The notes under the pieces: generated by a model | What the model was told of the DNA's origin: nothing | Database searches by the model: none | What the model saw: the letters and a program-made list of their open reading frames with translations, nothing else | In this document: one piece after another, positions 35,975 through 44,498 of the stretch | Layout: each line of letters starts with the position of its first letter | Position numbering within the stretch: the first letter of the stretch is position 1 | Translations under genes and position numbers: made by a program | Assembly (NCBI RefSeq): GCF_008831265.1 | Contig: NZ_VTTH01000001.1 | Span: 248,001-312,000 of the forward strand | Length of the DNA: 64,000 nucleotides | Direction of reading: 5' to 3' | Source of the DNA: Lacisediminimonas profundi | GTDB lineage: Bacteria > Pseudomonadota > Gammaproteobacteria > Burkholderiales > Burkholderiaceae_D

Positions 35975-36946
35975 TCAGGAGCATTGGAGTGCGGTTGCGG
36001 GGAGTTCCGGGATCGCCTTTCGGATTTCCGGAATGGTCTGCCTGGTCAATACCTGCCGGGTCAGTTGCGCAATTTCGGCAGACAGCCGGGACCATTCGCT
36101 TTCCCTCGACAGCAGGAAAAATTCACGCCGCCCGAGCTTGCTGTCCGGTAGTGGCAGCACCGCCACCTCCTTCAGGTAATGCCGCGCCTGCCACAGGCAA
36201 ATCGGGGTGGTGATGGCGTAGCCGATGCCGGACGCCACCATGCTGAGCAGGGGGTCGGTCGCATCGAACTCGAAACGGCGCGGACTGTCGATGCCGATGT
36301 GCCGTATATAGCGCTCGACTTGCTGGCCAATTACGGAGCGTGGCGTGTAGCGAATCAGCTGCATGTTCTTCAACATCGCCTGCAAGCCGTGGTGGTCCGG
36401 CCTTTTTCGTTTCTTCGGCAGCACAGCGACAAAGGCTTCGGACATTAACTGCTCCTGCCGGATGCGCGGGTTCTTCAGCGAGGTCTCGGTCACGATCGCG
36501 AGGTCAAGTTCGCGCCCCTGGATCTGCTCGTTCAGCATCGGCGTCAGTCCCGACCACATCGTGATTTGCCGGGCGGTTCCGGAAATCGCCTTCACCAGTG
36601 CCGGTCCCACGGTCGCTGCAAACGAGTCCACGCAACCGAGGCGAATCTGGACTTCCTGCGCGCGCGACGCATCTGCCAGGCGCGCTGAAATGCGGCGCGC
36701 CTGATCCAGCAATTCATTCGACAGTTCCAGCAATATCCGGCCAGCGCTGGTCGGGCGCGAAGGCCGGAAATCGCGGTCCAGCAGGACCACTCCGCTCTGT
36801 CCTTCCAGGGACTTCACCAACTGGCTGACCGCGCTTTGCGTCACACCAAGAAGGCGCGCAGCTTCGCTCATCGAACCGCAATCGCAGACGGCGACAAAGG
36901 CCTGAAGTGCGCGCAGGTCAAACGGGATGGCTTCGATTGATTTCAT
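35975..36946 (-). CDS. LysR-type transcriptional regulator
   Basis: A 323-residue regulator. The N-terminal winged helix-turn-helix spans about residues 10-68 (FVAVCDCGSMSEAARLLGVTQSAVSQLVKSLE), followed by an effector-binding domain. It is the first gene of a two-gene unit with hutG and is divergent from the FAD oxidoreductase-hutD unit. The usual LysR logic is activation of the divergent operon in response to a pathway metabolite. Inverted repeats in the 144-base intergenic region are candidate binding sites. Confidence 0.93.
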   Translation of the reverse strand: MKSIEAIPFDLRALQAFVAVCDCGSMSEAARLLGVTQSAVSQLVKSLEGQSGVVLLDRDFRPSRPTSAGRILLELSNELLDQARRISARLADASRAQEVQIRLGCVDSFAATVGPALVKAISGTARQITMWSGLTPMLNEQIQGRELDLAIVTETSLKNPRIRQEQLMSEAFVAVLPKKRKRPDHHGLQAMLKNMQLIRYTPRSVIGQQVERYIRHIGIDSPRRFEFDATDPLLSMVASGIGYAITTPICLWQARHYLKEVAVLPLPDSKLGRREFFLLSRESEWSRLSAEIAQLTRQVLTRQTIPEIRKAIPELPATALQCS

Positions 36947-36980
36947 GGCTGATCGTAATCATGAGGAAGGTAGGAGGAGG

Positions 36981-37003
36981 CAGTATTAGTATTAGAAATA
37001 CTG
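36981..37003. promoter_or_regulatory. Candidate LysR operator between lysR and the FAD oxidoreductase gene
   Basis: A perfect inverted repeat CAGTATT-N9-AATACTG lies in an AT-rich stretch; it contains the T-N11-A core expected for LysR-type sites. A second palindrome, TAAATATTTA (37007-37016), lies beside it. Confidence 0.55.
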
Positions 37004-37090
37004 CTTTAAATATTTAGCTATTCTAATTTAGAACTTGATGGTGCCCGGCACGGATATCGTCATTGCGCACGCACTCAACCGGGGAACACA

Positions 37091-38275
37091 ATGGAACACT
37101 TCGATGCAATCGTAATTGGCGCAGGCGTGATCGGATCATCCGTCGCCTTTCATCTCGCAGCACTGGGCGTGAAGAAGGTGCTGGTGGTGGATCGCTCCAT
37201 GATTGGCGCCGGTACCACTTCGCAATCGTCGGGCATCCTGCGGACCCATTATTCAGTTCCGGAAAACGTTGATCTGGCCAGGCGCTCCTGGAGCGTGTTC
37301 GAAAACTTTGCCGAATATCTGGATGATGCTGAAGCGTCTGCCGGCCTGGTGAAATGCGGCTATCTGATTTCTTCTCCCGAAAATGACAAGCTCGATCCGC
37401 TGCGCGCGTCGATTGCCGCACAGCAGGCGCAGGGCATTGAAGTACGGCTGCTGGACCAGATGCAGGCCAGCGAATTGCTGCCGATCGCACGCTTCGACGA
37501 TGCAGCCCTGATCGGGTATGAGCCCGAAGCCGGATTTGCCGATGCCTACATGGTCGCCACCGGATTCGCAAAGGCTGCCCGCCGCCGGGGCGTGGTCATC
37601 AAGGAAGGCGTAACGGTGACCCGGCTGCTGATTGAGGCAGGCAAGGTGGTCGGCATTGACACCAGCGTTGGCAGCTTCGGCAGCAATGTCGTCATCAGTA
37701 CGCAAAACATCTGGACGCCGGAACTCGCGGGCTGGACCGGCGCCAGCATGCCGGTAAAGCCGGAGCGCCACACTGTGCTGTCGCTGGAAGGACCCGAGCC
37801 ATACACCTTCGCCATGCCGGTATTCAAGGACCTGGGATCGCCGGGCATGCTTTATTGCCGCAGCTATGGCGGCTCGCAGATGCTGGTCAGCGAGGGCACG
37901 GTCGGCGAGACCTTGTCGAGCGCCGACAATGAGCAGGGCGACATCTCGCTCGACTACATTTCCGAAGTGGGGGCGCAGGTTGCCGAGAGGTTCCCCAGCT
38001 ATGAGACGGCAGGACTTGCGTCTTCCTGGACCGGGGTCTACGACGTGACCCCCGACTGGAACCCGGTGCTGGGGCGCTTGCCCGGCGTGGCTGGCCTGGT
38101 GATGGGATACGGATTCTCCGGCCACGGCTTCAAGCTCTCGCCTGCAATCGGCAAGGTCCTGGCGCAGGAAGCAATGGGCCTGTCGACTGATGTATCGCTG
38201 AAACCGTATTCGATCGAGCGCTTTGCGTCCGGCTCCCTGCTGGTCGGCAAGTACGGTGCCGGCGCAGTTTCCTGA
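37091..38275 (+). CDS. FAD-dependent oxidoreductase of the DAO / sarcosine oxidase beta family
   Basis: A 394-residue flavoprotein. The N-terminal dinucleotide motif IGAGVIGSSVAFHL (residues 8-21), the substrate-side motif SSGILRTHYS, and the C-terminal GHGFKLSPAIGK FAD-binding segment identify the D-amino-acid-oxidase superfamily, closest in style to single-chain sarcosine/N-methyl-amino-acid oxidases. It probably oxidises a secondary or primary amine on an amino acid. It is divergent from the LysR gene and 21 bases upstream of hutD. The substrate is not determined by sequence; the neighbouring N-formylglutamate and glx genes make a glutamate derivative a reasonable guess. Confidence 0.88.
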   Translation: MEHFDAIVIGAGVIGSSVAFHLAALGVKKVLVVDRSMIGAGTTSQSSGILRTHYSVPENVDLARRSWSVFENFAEYLDDAEASAGLVKCGYLISSPENDKLDPLRASIAAQQAQGIEVRLLDQMQASELLPIARFDDAALIGYEPEAGFADAYMVATGFAKAARRRGVVIKEGVTVTRLLIEAGKVVGIDTSVGSFGSNVVISTQNIWTPELAGWTGASMPVKPERHTVLSLEGPEPYTFAMPVFKDLGSPGMLYCRSYGGSQMLVSEGTVGETLSSADNEQGDISLDYISEVGAQVAERFPSYETAGLASSWTGVYDVTPDWNPVLGRLPGVAGLVMGYGFSGHGFKLSPAIGKVLAQEAMGLSTDVSLKPYSIERFASGSLLVGKYGAGAVS

Positions 38276-38296
38276 TTCCCGCTGCAGGGGAAGTTG

Positions 38297-38893
38297 ATGA
38301 GACGATTCGCATTGCAGGAATTTCCAGCGGAGCCCTGGAAGAATGGCGGCGGCATGACACGCACCCTGTTCTCCCGCCCTTGCCCGGACGACAGCGCACC
38401 TTTCGGCGCCTTCGACTGGCGCATTAGCGTCGCGGAGATTGCGGAGAGCGGGCCGTTCTCGCGATTCCAGGGCGTGGACCGGGTTGCAACGATTCTGGAA
38501 AACGGCCCGCTGCGCCTGACCAAGGGGCCGGCTCTGGGCAGCCTGATGCAGCCGCTGTTCGTTGCTGAACGCCATCAGCCGCTTGTATTCCCGGGGGACC
38601 TTGCGCTCCATGGAAATATTGGTGACGATCCGGTGTTGTGCCTGAACGTAATGACGCGCCGTGGCGCTGCGCACGCTACGGTGACTGCGATCCACGCCGA
38701 CACGATGCTGGTGCCCCAGGGATTTACAATCCTCTTTGCCGCCAGCGACGGATGGCTGGCGGGGGACGCCCGGCTGGACTGCTACCAAGGCCTGGTGCTC
38801 GATGATGAACGTGCGCTTGAAATACGAGTTCCGACTTGTCCCCGGGGGCCGCTCATCGCCATCGTGATAGCGACGCAGAGTGCGCCCGGCTGA
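38297..38893 (+). CDS. hutD: HutD family protein
   Basis: A 198-residue bicupin-like protein starting at ATG 38297 (AGGGGAAG upstream). Signature segments are WKNGGGMTR near residue 17, DWRISVAEIAESGPFSRFQGVDR (about 47-70) and the later GDLALHG. In Pseudomonas, HutD has been described as a governor of histidine utilisation that binds a pathway intermediate. Here it is encoded with a flavoprotein oxidoreductase and near hutG but without the other hut genes, so its ligand may be N-formylglutamate or a related compound (inference). Confidence 0.88.
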   Translation: MRRFALQEFPAEPWKNGGGMTRTLFSRPCPDDSAPFGAFDWRISVAEIAESGPFSRFQGVDRVATILENGPLRLTKGPALGSLMQPLFVAERHQPLVFPGDLALHGNIGDDPVLCLNVMTRRGAAHATVTAIHADTMLVPQGFTILFAASDGWLAGDARLDCYQGLVLDDERALEIRVPTCPRGPLIAIVIATQSAPG

Positions 38894-38928
38894 CGCCGCC
38901 TGATCCGCCGGACCGGGCATTGCCCGAC

Positions 38929-38964
38929 GCTGGCAACAACGCTGGCAACAACGCTGGCAACAAC
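38929..38964. repeat. Three exact tandem copies of a 12-bp unit
   Basis: GCTGGCAACAAC occurs three times in a row in the non-coding gap between the convergent hutD and glxD genes. Confidence 0.9.
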
Positions 38965-38969
38965 GCCAG

Positions 38970-39001
38970 CGGCCGACCCCGACGATTTGTCGGGGCCGGC
39001 C
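38970..39001. terminator. GC-rich hairpin between convergent hutD and glxD
   Basis: CCCCGAC (38977-38983) and GTCGGGG (38989-38995), extended by outer CGGCC/GGCCG pairs, form a strong stem with loop GATTT. There is no good T-tract on either strand, so the terminator function is tentative. Confidence 0.45.
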
Positions 39002-39022
39002 GTTTGCGCCGCCCGACCGATC

Positions 39023-40357
39023 TCAGAACGATCCCTGTCCCGGAATCCAGTTGGTGCCGGCCAGTGGAACCCGTGCCATTGCGGCCGCTTCCATCGTCAG
39101 TGCAACCAGATCCTCGGGCTCGAGATTGTGCAGATGCGATTTGCCGCATGCGCGGGCAATCACCTGTGCTTCCATCGTCATCACCGCAAGGTAGTTGGCC
39201 AGGCGACGGCCGGCAAGCACCGGGTCGAGGCGCTCAGCCAGCGCCGGGTCCTGCGTCGTGATCCCGGCGGGATCGCGGCCTTCGTGCCAGTCGTCGTAGG
39301 CGCCCGCCGTGGTTCCCAGTGCCTGGTACTCGGCTTCCAGCCTCGGGTCGTTGTCACCCAGTGCGACCAACGCAGCAGTACCGATTGCCACCGCATCGGC
39401 ACCCAGCGCCAGGGCCTTGGCCACGTCGGCACCGTTGCGGATGCCGCCGGAGACGATCAGTTGCACCTTGCGATGCATGTTGAGATCCTGCAGCGCCTGC
39501 ACAGCCGGACGGATGGCCGCCAGGATCGGGATGCCGACATGCTCGATGAAGACTTCCTGCGTCGCAGCGGTGCCGCCTTGCATCCCGTCCAGCACGATCA
39601 CGTCCGCACCCGATTTCACCGCCAGCGCCGTGTCGTAATACGGCCGGGTTGCGCCCACCTTCACATAGATCGGCTTCTCCCAGTCGGTGATCTCGCGCAG
39701 TTCGGCGATCTTGATCTCGAGGTCATCGGGTCCGGTCCAGTCCGGATGACGGCAAGCCGAACGCTGGTCGATGCCTTCGGGCAGGCAGCGCATCTTTGCC
39801 ACGCGCGGGCTGATTTTCTGGCCCAGCAACATGCCGCCGCCGCCCGGCTTGGCGCCTTGTCCGATCACCACTTCGATCGCATCGGCCTTGCGCAGGTCGT
39901 CCGGATTCATGCCATAGCGGGAGGGCAGGTACTGATACACCAGGATCTTCGACTGCTCGCGTTCTTCGGTGGTCATGCCGCCATCACCGGTTGTAGTGCT
40001 GGTGCCGGCGATCGATGCGCCGCGTCCGAGTGCTTCCTTGGCCCGGCCGGAAAGTGCACCGAAGCTCATGCCGGCGATCGTGACCGGCGTCTTCAGGTGG
40101 ATGGGCTTCTTGGCAAAGCGGCTGCCGAGGATGACGTCGGTGCCGCATTTCTCGCGATAGCCTTCCAGCGGATAGCGGCTGATGGAAGCGCCAAGGAACA
40201 GCAGGTCATCGAAATGCGGCAGCTTGCGCTTGGTGCCCGCACCGCGGATATCGTAGATGCCGGTCTGGGCTGCGCGCCGGATCTCGGACAGGGTATTTGG
40301 ATCGAAGGTCGCCGAGAAGCGCGGCAAAGTCCGGGGAGTGTGGGGATGGTCGCTCAT
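39023..40357 (-). CDS. glxD: Glutamate synthase FMN-domain protein (GlxD / MgsC-like)
   Basis: A 444-residue homologue of the central and FMN-binding domain of the glutamate synthase large subunit, encoded as a separate protein. Motifs include PVTIAGMSFGALS (about 80-92), IGQGAKPGGGGMLLG, LPEGIDQRSACRHPDWTGP (cluster-type cysteines nearby), YVKVGATRP and VSGGIRNGADVAKALALGAD (phosphate/FMN site). In the N-methylglutamate pathway the corresponding subunit (MgsC) works with a glutaminase-type and a GXGXG subunit. The start overlaps the glxC stop by one base. It is last gene of the glnT-glxBCD operon. Confidence 0.9.
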   Translation of the reverse strand: MSDHPHTPRTLPRFSATFDPNTLSEIRRAAQTGIYDIRGAGTKRKLPHFDDLLFLGASISRYPLEGYREKCGTDVILGSRFAKKPIHLKTPVTIAGMSFGALSGRAKEALGRGASIAGTSTTTGDGGMTTEEREQSKILVYQYLPSRYGMNPDDLRKADAIEVVIGQGAKPGGGGMLLGQKISPRVAKMRCLPEGIDQRSACRHPDWTGPDDLEIKIAELREITDWEKPIYVKVGATRPYYDTALAVKSGADVIVLDGMQGGTAATQEVFIEHVGIPILAAIRPAVQALQDLNMHRKVQLIVSGGIRNGADVAKALALGADAVAIGTAALVALGDNDPRLEAEYQALGTTAGAYDDWHEGRDPAGITTQDPALAERLDPVLAGRRLANYLAVMTMEAQVIARACGKSHLHNLEPEDLVALTMEAAAMARVPLAGTNWIPGQGSF

Positions 40358-41049
40358 CAGTAAGCTCCTGCATTGTCGACATGAAAGTTGTAGAGAGTGC
40401 GAGCCGAGCCGTAAAGCTTGAACTCGGCCGGCTTGACTTCCTTGTGTCCGGCACGATCGAGCAGCGTTGCAAGGATGTCCGCGTCGGCTGCGGTCATGGG
40501 CTTTTCCTCGCAATCCGCGCCCAGGCTCTTGACCTTGCCGCGCACGAAGATGCGCACTTCATACAAGGAATCGCCGAGCGCTTCGCCAGCGTCGCCGAGC
40601 ACGACCAGATTGCCGGCCTGGGCCATGAAGCCCGAGAAGCTGCCGACTGATCCGCCCACCACGATGTCCGCACCCTTGAGCGAGATGCCGCAGCGCAGGC
40701 CGGCGTCGCCGTCAATCACCAGCAGGCCGCCGTTGGCCGTTGCGCCGGCTGCATTGGAGGCAAAGCCTTTGACGTGAACGGTGCCGCTCATCATGTTCTC
40801 GGCCACGCCGGTGCCGGCGCTGCCGTCGATCGTGACGTTGGCATGCTGGTTCATGCCGGCGGCGTAGTAGCCGGCATGGCCGTGGATTTCAACTTCGATC
40901 GGTGCGTTCAGGCCGGCAGCAATGCTGTGCGCGCCGTCGGCGTTGACGATGGTGACCCGGGCCGATCCGATTTCCTTCACTTCCTGGTGCAGGAAGCGGT
41001 TCACCTCGCGCAGTGGCGTCTTGGTCAGGTCAAATGTCAGATGGTCCAT
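40357..41049 (-). CDS. glxC: Glutamate synthase GXGXG-domain protein (GlxC / MgsB-like)
   Basis: A 230-residue stand-alone version of the C-terminal GXGXG beta-helix domain of glutamate synthase. Repeating Gly patterns are clear: VEIHGHAGYYAAGM, VTIDGSAGTGVAENM, LLVIDGDAGLRCG, IVVGGSVGSFSGFMAQAG. It contributes structurally to the channel-forming complex with GlxB and GlxD. The start overlaps the glxB 3' end by 13 bases, so translation is coupled. Confidence 0.9.
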   Translation of the reverse strand: MDHLTFDLTKTPLREVNRFLHQEVKEIGSARVTIVNADGAHSIAAGLNAPIEVEIHGHAGYYAAGMNQHANVTIDGSAGTGVAENMMSGTVHVKGFASNAAGATANGGLLVIDGDAGLRCGISLKGADIVVGGSVGSFSGFMAQAGNLVVLGDAGEALGDSLYEVRIFVRGKVKSLGADCEEKPMTAADADILATLLDRAGHKEVKPAEFKLYGSARTLYNFHVDNAGAY

Positions 41050-41945
41050 ACATACATCTCCTCTGGTGCAGGCTCGAATACGCGAGCGTTTTTTATGTTC
41101 GGCAAGTGCGCCAGCGACCTGAACTCGGATGCGATGGCGACGTAGTCTTCGGTCTCGGCAACCACTGCCGGTTTGCAGGCGAAGGGATCGCGTACCAGCG
41201 CGAGCTTGTCTTTGGTTCCCATCAGCAGGGTGTAGAAGCCGTCAAGTTCCTTGAACGCGTGTTGCAGCGCCTGCTCAAGATCGTCACCCTCGCGCATGCG
41301 CCACTCGATGAAGCGGCACGCGGCTTCGGTGTCGTTGTCGGTTTCGAAATGTATGCCCAGCGGTTGCAGCTTGCGGCGGATCGCATTCGGATTGGACAGC
41401 GAGCCGTTATGCACCAGGCAGAAGTCCTCGCCGGCGGTAAAGGGGTGGGCACGATCCGGCGTGACCGCCGACTCGGTCGCCATGCGGGTGTGACCGACCA
41501 GATGCGTACCCTGCATCGAGCTGAATCCATATCGCTGCGAAACCTCGGCTGGCGTGCCAATGTCCTTGTAGAGGTCGATCGACTGGCCTGCTGAGAGCAG
41601 GAACAGGCCCGGGAAGGCGCTTCCCAGCCACGTCCTGAACGCCGCCGGCTCTAGCGCTGCCGTGACGATGGCGTGATTGCCCTTGGCTTCCAGGGTGACC
41701 GCGAGGTTCCACTCGGTGCCCAGCTGGTCCGCCAGCACCTGCCAGTTGAAATGATCGCCCTCCGCAAGCAGGCCCGAGTACACGCTGTATTTGCGCTGCT
41801 CGCCCGCGAGCGGGGCGGTGAATACCGCCAGGCCAGCCGAATCCGGCCCGCGTTCTGTCATGCCCAGCAACATGGGAACCATCAGTTCGCCAAGTTGTGC
41901 GCGCAAGGCTGGCGTCTTGACCAGCAAACCTACAATTCCACACAT
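41037..41945 (-). CDS. glxB: Class II glutamine amidotransferase subunit (GlxB / MgsA-like)
   Basis: A 302-residue Ntn-type amidotransferase. The start ATG 41945 (AAGGAAAG upstream) places the catalytic Cys at position 2 (MCGIVGLL). ERGPDSAGLAVF, HTRMATESAVTPDRAHPF and LVHNGSLSNPNAIR are the conserved active-site segments, the last supplying the oxyanion hole Asn and Gly. It would release ammonia or a primary amine from a gamma-glutamyl amide for use by GlxC-GlxD. It is 58 bases downstream of glnT. Confidence 0.9.
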   Translation of the reverse strand: MCGIVGLLVKTPALRAQLGELMVPMLLGMTERGPDSAGLAVFTAPLAGEQRKYSVYSGLLAEGDHFNWQVLADQLGTEWNLAVTLEAKGNHAIVTAALEPAAFRTWLGSAFPGLFLLSAGQSIDLYKDIGTPAEVSQRYGFSSMQGTHLVGHTRMATESAVTPDRAHPFTAGEDFCLVHNGSLSNPNAIRRKLQPLGIHFETDNDTEAACRFIEWRMREGDDLEQALQHAFKELDGFYTLLMGTKDKLALVRDPFACKPAVVAETEDYVAIASEFRSLAHLPNIKNARVFEPAPEEMYVWTI

Positions 41946-42003
41946 GGTTCTTTCCTTATTTCCGACATCAAGATCAGGGCGCTTACAAATCAAAGCAGCT
42001 GCA

Positions 42004-43332
42004 TTAAAAGAATTCGAGATAGGACTTGAGCTCCCAGTCCGACACGTGGCGCATGTACTCGACCCATTCCATGCGCTTGAGCTCGATGAACGTTGACGCG
42101 ATCGGACCCAGTGCGTCGCGGATGAGGCCATCCGATTCCAGCGCGGTGACGGCAGCCAGCAGGTTTTGCGGCAGGATGCCGATCCCTCTCTCCTTGAGTT
42201 CCCGCTCCGAGAGCAGGTACAGATTGGTGTTTTGCGGTTCGCCGGGATCGAGGTCGTTGTCAATCCCATCCAGGCCTGCGGCGATCACGGCCGCAGTGGC
42301 GAGATAGGCATTGCAGGCGCCGTCAGGCAGGCGTAGTTCGAGCCGTCCCTTTGGTATCCGCACCATCGAGGAACGGTTGTTGTCGCCGTAGCTGATGTAG
42401 GCCGGCGCCCAGGTCGCGCCGGTCAGGGAGCGGCCCACCACCAGGCGCTTGTAGGAATTGACGGTCGGCGCGCACAAGGCTGCCAGTGCCGGCGCATGCT
42501 TGAGCACACCCGCAAGGAACTGGTAGGCCAACTTCGACAGGTCCAGCCCGCGCGGGTCATTCTTGTCCTCGAACAGGTTGCGCTGTCCGTCGCCGATCGA
42601 CATGTGCATGTGCATGCCATTGCCGGGCAGGTTGGAAAAGGGCTTGGGCATGAAGGAACAGATCAGGCCGAGCTCGTTGGCGATCTCGGATGCGGCCATC
42701 TTGAACATCACGAACTGGTCGCACGACTTCAGGGCATCGGCGAAGGTGTAGTTGACTTCGAACTGTCCGTTGGCGTCTTCATGATCGATCTGGAAAATAT
42801 CCAGCCCGGCACCCTGCAGGCTGCTGACCAGCTTTTCCAGGAACTGGTTCGCGCGGGTCAGGCCCTTGTAGTCGTAGCAGGGCTTTTGCTGGACATCGGT
42901 ACTGTCGAACGGGGCCACACTCCCGTCTTCACTGCGCTTGAGCAGCGAGAACTCGGGCTCGAGCCCGGTAAAGAAGCCAAGGCCGCGTTGTTCCAGGCGC
43001 CGGATCTGTTCCTTCAGCACGACGCGCGCATCATGATGCCAGGGCTCGCCGTTGACATGACCATCACAGGCGATCCGTGCGTAACCCGGCTGCCACGGCA
43101 CCAGCGAGAGCGTGGCGAGGTCGCCGCGTGCCATGAAATCCGGACCGTGCGGATCGATTCCCATGCCGGAGATCGCGAAGCCGGCAAAGCCAGCGCCGTT
43201 TCCAAGAATGTCGTCGAAGTGGCTCACCGGCACCGACTTCGCTTTCGCCACGCCGTGGATGTCAACAAACTGTGCCAGCACCAGTTTGATGTCGTTCTTT
43301 TCCAGAAACTGTTTCGCTTCGATTGGGGACAT
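42004..43332 (-). CDS. glnT: Glutamine synthetase family protein, GlnT / gamma-glutamylmethylamide synthetase-like
   Basis: About 442 residues from ATG 43332, where AGGA lies at proper distance (an ATG at 43341 is too close to it). GS-fold signatures are [27 protein letters not shown], the glutamate/ammonia-site region [24 protein letters not shown] and [10 protein letters not shown]. The association with glxBCD matches rhizobial glxABCD-glnT and the gmaS-mgsABC arrangement of the N-methylglutamate pathway, where the ligase makes gamma-glutamyl amides from glutamate, ATP and an amine. Whether it uses ammonia or an alkylamine cannot be read here. The divergent XRE-cupin gene is the likely regulator. 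Confidence 0.88.
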   Translation of the reverse strand: MSPIEAKQFLEKNDIKLVLAQFVDIHGVAKAKSVPVSHFDDILGNGAGFAGFAISGMGIDPHGPDFMARGDLATLSLVPWQPGYARIACDGHVNGEPWHHDARVVLKEQIRRLEQRGLGFFTGLEPEFSLLKRSEDGSVAPFDSTDVQQKPCYDYKGLTRANQFLEKLVSSLQGAGLDIFQIDHEDANGQFEVNYTFADALKSCDQFVMFKMAASEIANELGLICSFMPKPFSNLPGNGMHMHMSIGDGQRNLFEDKNDPRGLDLSKLAYQFLAGVLKHAPALAALCAPTVNSYKRLVVGRSLTGATWAPAYISYGDNNRSSMVRIPKGRLELRLPDGACNAYLATAAVIAAGLDGIDNDLDPGEPQNTNLYLLSERELKERGIGILPQNLLAAVTALESDGLIRDALGPIASTFIELKRMEWVEYMRHVSDWELKSYLEFF

Positions 43333-43420
43333 GGCAACCATTCCTGAAATGAGTGAATTGGTATAGTTCCCGGTAGGATGTCGCTGCCCGGGCCTTACTT
43401 GGCGCGGCTGCGAAATATGC

Positions 43421-43488
43421 ATACAGCGAACTATTTGTGCTCATTGTGCATGAAAGAATTCGTCATGGTCAATTTTTTTTCGCTGTAT
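43421..43488. promoter_or_regulatory. Paired inverted 10-mers between glnT and the XRE-cupin regulator gene
   Basis: ATACAGCGAA (43421-43430) and its exact reverse complement TTCGCTGTAT (43479-43488) are separated by 48 bases in the 223-base divergent intergenic region. They are good candidates for the regulator's binding sites on the two divergent promoters. Confidence 0.6.
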
Positions 43489-43555
43489 TAAACTTATTGC
43501 TCAGGTATTGCCCCATTGGCAATGCTTCGCTGCTTTATCCATTTCCTCCAATCAA

Positions 43556-44209
43556 ATGAACGAACACGAACAATCCGGCATGCTCGAACGCCATCTGGGC
43601 AGCACCATCAGGCGAGCAAGGCTGCAACAAGGTTTGACGATTGCCGACGTGTCGGCGCGCGCGGGCATCAGCGGCGGCATGTTGTCGCGAATAGAGAATG
43701 CGCAGACGGCTACCAGCCTGGACACGCTGGCGCGGGTCTCGCAGGCCTTGGGCGTTTCAATGTCCGCCCTGTTCCGCGACTACGATATGCCGCAGGGAAA
43801 TGCCCAACTGGTCAGGAAGGACGAAGCCATGGAGGTGGTTCGGCGCGGCAGCAAGTTGGGGCACACCTATCACCTGCTGGCCTATGACCAGGGGCCGACC
43901 AAGGTGTTTGATCCCTTCCTGATCACGATTGACCATGAGTCGGAGCGCTTTCCGTCCTTCGAACATCCCGGAACGGAATTCATTTACATGCTGGGTGGGA
44001 AAATCGAGTACCGGCACGGAAACAGCACCTACGTACTGTCGCCTGGCGATGCCCTGACGTTTCGCGGAGAGATTCCGCACGGGCCGGAAAACCTGCTTGA
44101 ATGTCCGATCACCTTCCTGTCGGTGATCATCTATCCGCCGGAAGAAAGCCTGGAAGCGCGGGAGGCGAGGTTCGACGATCGCGGCAAGGGTGGGAAGGCG
44201 GCGGATTAG
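43556..44209 (+). CDS. XRE-family transcriptional regulator with cupin domain
   Basis: A 217-residue regulator from ATG 43556. The N-terminal helix-turn-helix (GSTIRRARLQQGLTIADVSARAGISGGMLSRIENAQT, about residues 12-50) precedes a cupin_2 domain (about 130-200) with HPGTEFIYMLGGKIEYRHG and LSPGDALTFRGEIPHGPEN. Cupin-XRE proteins (PuuR, GlxA-like and others) usually sense a small metabolite and repress the adjacent amine or polyamine genes. It is divergent from glnT-glxBCD, exactly where such a regulator is expected. Confidence 0.92.
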   Translation: MNEHEQSGMLERHLGSTIRRARLQQGLTIADVSARAGISGGMLSRIENAQTATSLDTLARVSQALGVSMSALFRDYDMPQGNAQLVRKDEAMEVVRRGSKLGHTYHLLAYDQGPTKVFDPFLITIDHESERFPSFEHPGTEFIYMLGGKIEYRHGNSTYVLSPGDALTFRGEIPHGPENLLECPITFLSVIIYPPEESLEAREARFDDRGKGGKAAD

Positions 44210-44464
44210 CCTGCTGCAAGCAAGCTCGGGTATTAGCAGGCCGGCGTATTTCTTCGGGGCGAGCGGGGCGACCTGAGTTGGTTTTGCGATCCTGGACAGA
44301 TCGTTGGACAGCAGTGGCGTTGGGGGAGGGGCGTGGATTTCAGAACTGAAATCGGGCCGGTTTGGACGATTCCTGGTCGGGGAGGGTGCCTGGCCTCGCG
44401 CCTGCCCCGGTTTTTCATAGTAAGCTAGCGGTCTAAAGAGTCCCCGCTGGGTCCGCGCGCCGTT
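44210..44464. other. Intergenic region between the XRE-cupin gene and tRNA-Arg
   Basis: No convincing gene. It contains a perfect 18-base palindrome GATTTCAG-AA-CTGAAATC (44336-44353) and a possible weak terminator for the regulator gene, CGGGG/CCCCG arms (44378-44382, 44405-44409) followed by GTTTTT. Confidence 0.6.
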
Positions 44465-44497
44465 ATTTTCTTCTAAATCATTGATTTAAAAGAAAAT
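44465..44497 (-). terminator. AT-rich 16-bp hairpin directly 3' of tRNA-Arg
   Basis: Arms 44465-44480 and 44482-44497 match with a single mismatch that is G-T in RNA. It starts one base after the encoded CCA end. T-rich flanks suggest it serves to terminate the tRNA transcript or as a processing signal. Confidence 0.6.
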
Positions 44498-44498
44498 A

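Noticed and set aside
43333-43555. Sigma-54 promoter for glnT
   Set aside because: I looked for GG-N10-GC with the TGGCAC...TTGC context on both strands; the nearest candidate has the wrong spacing.
44233-44418. 61-codon minus-strand frame between the XRE-cupin gene and tRNA-Arg
   Set aside because: No start signal or family; composition like random GC-rich DNA.
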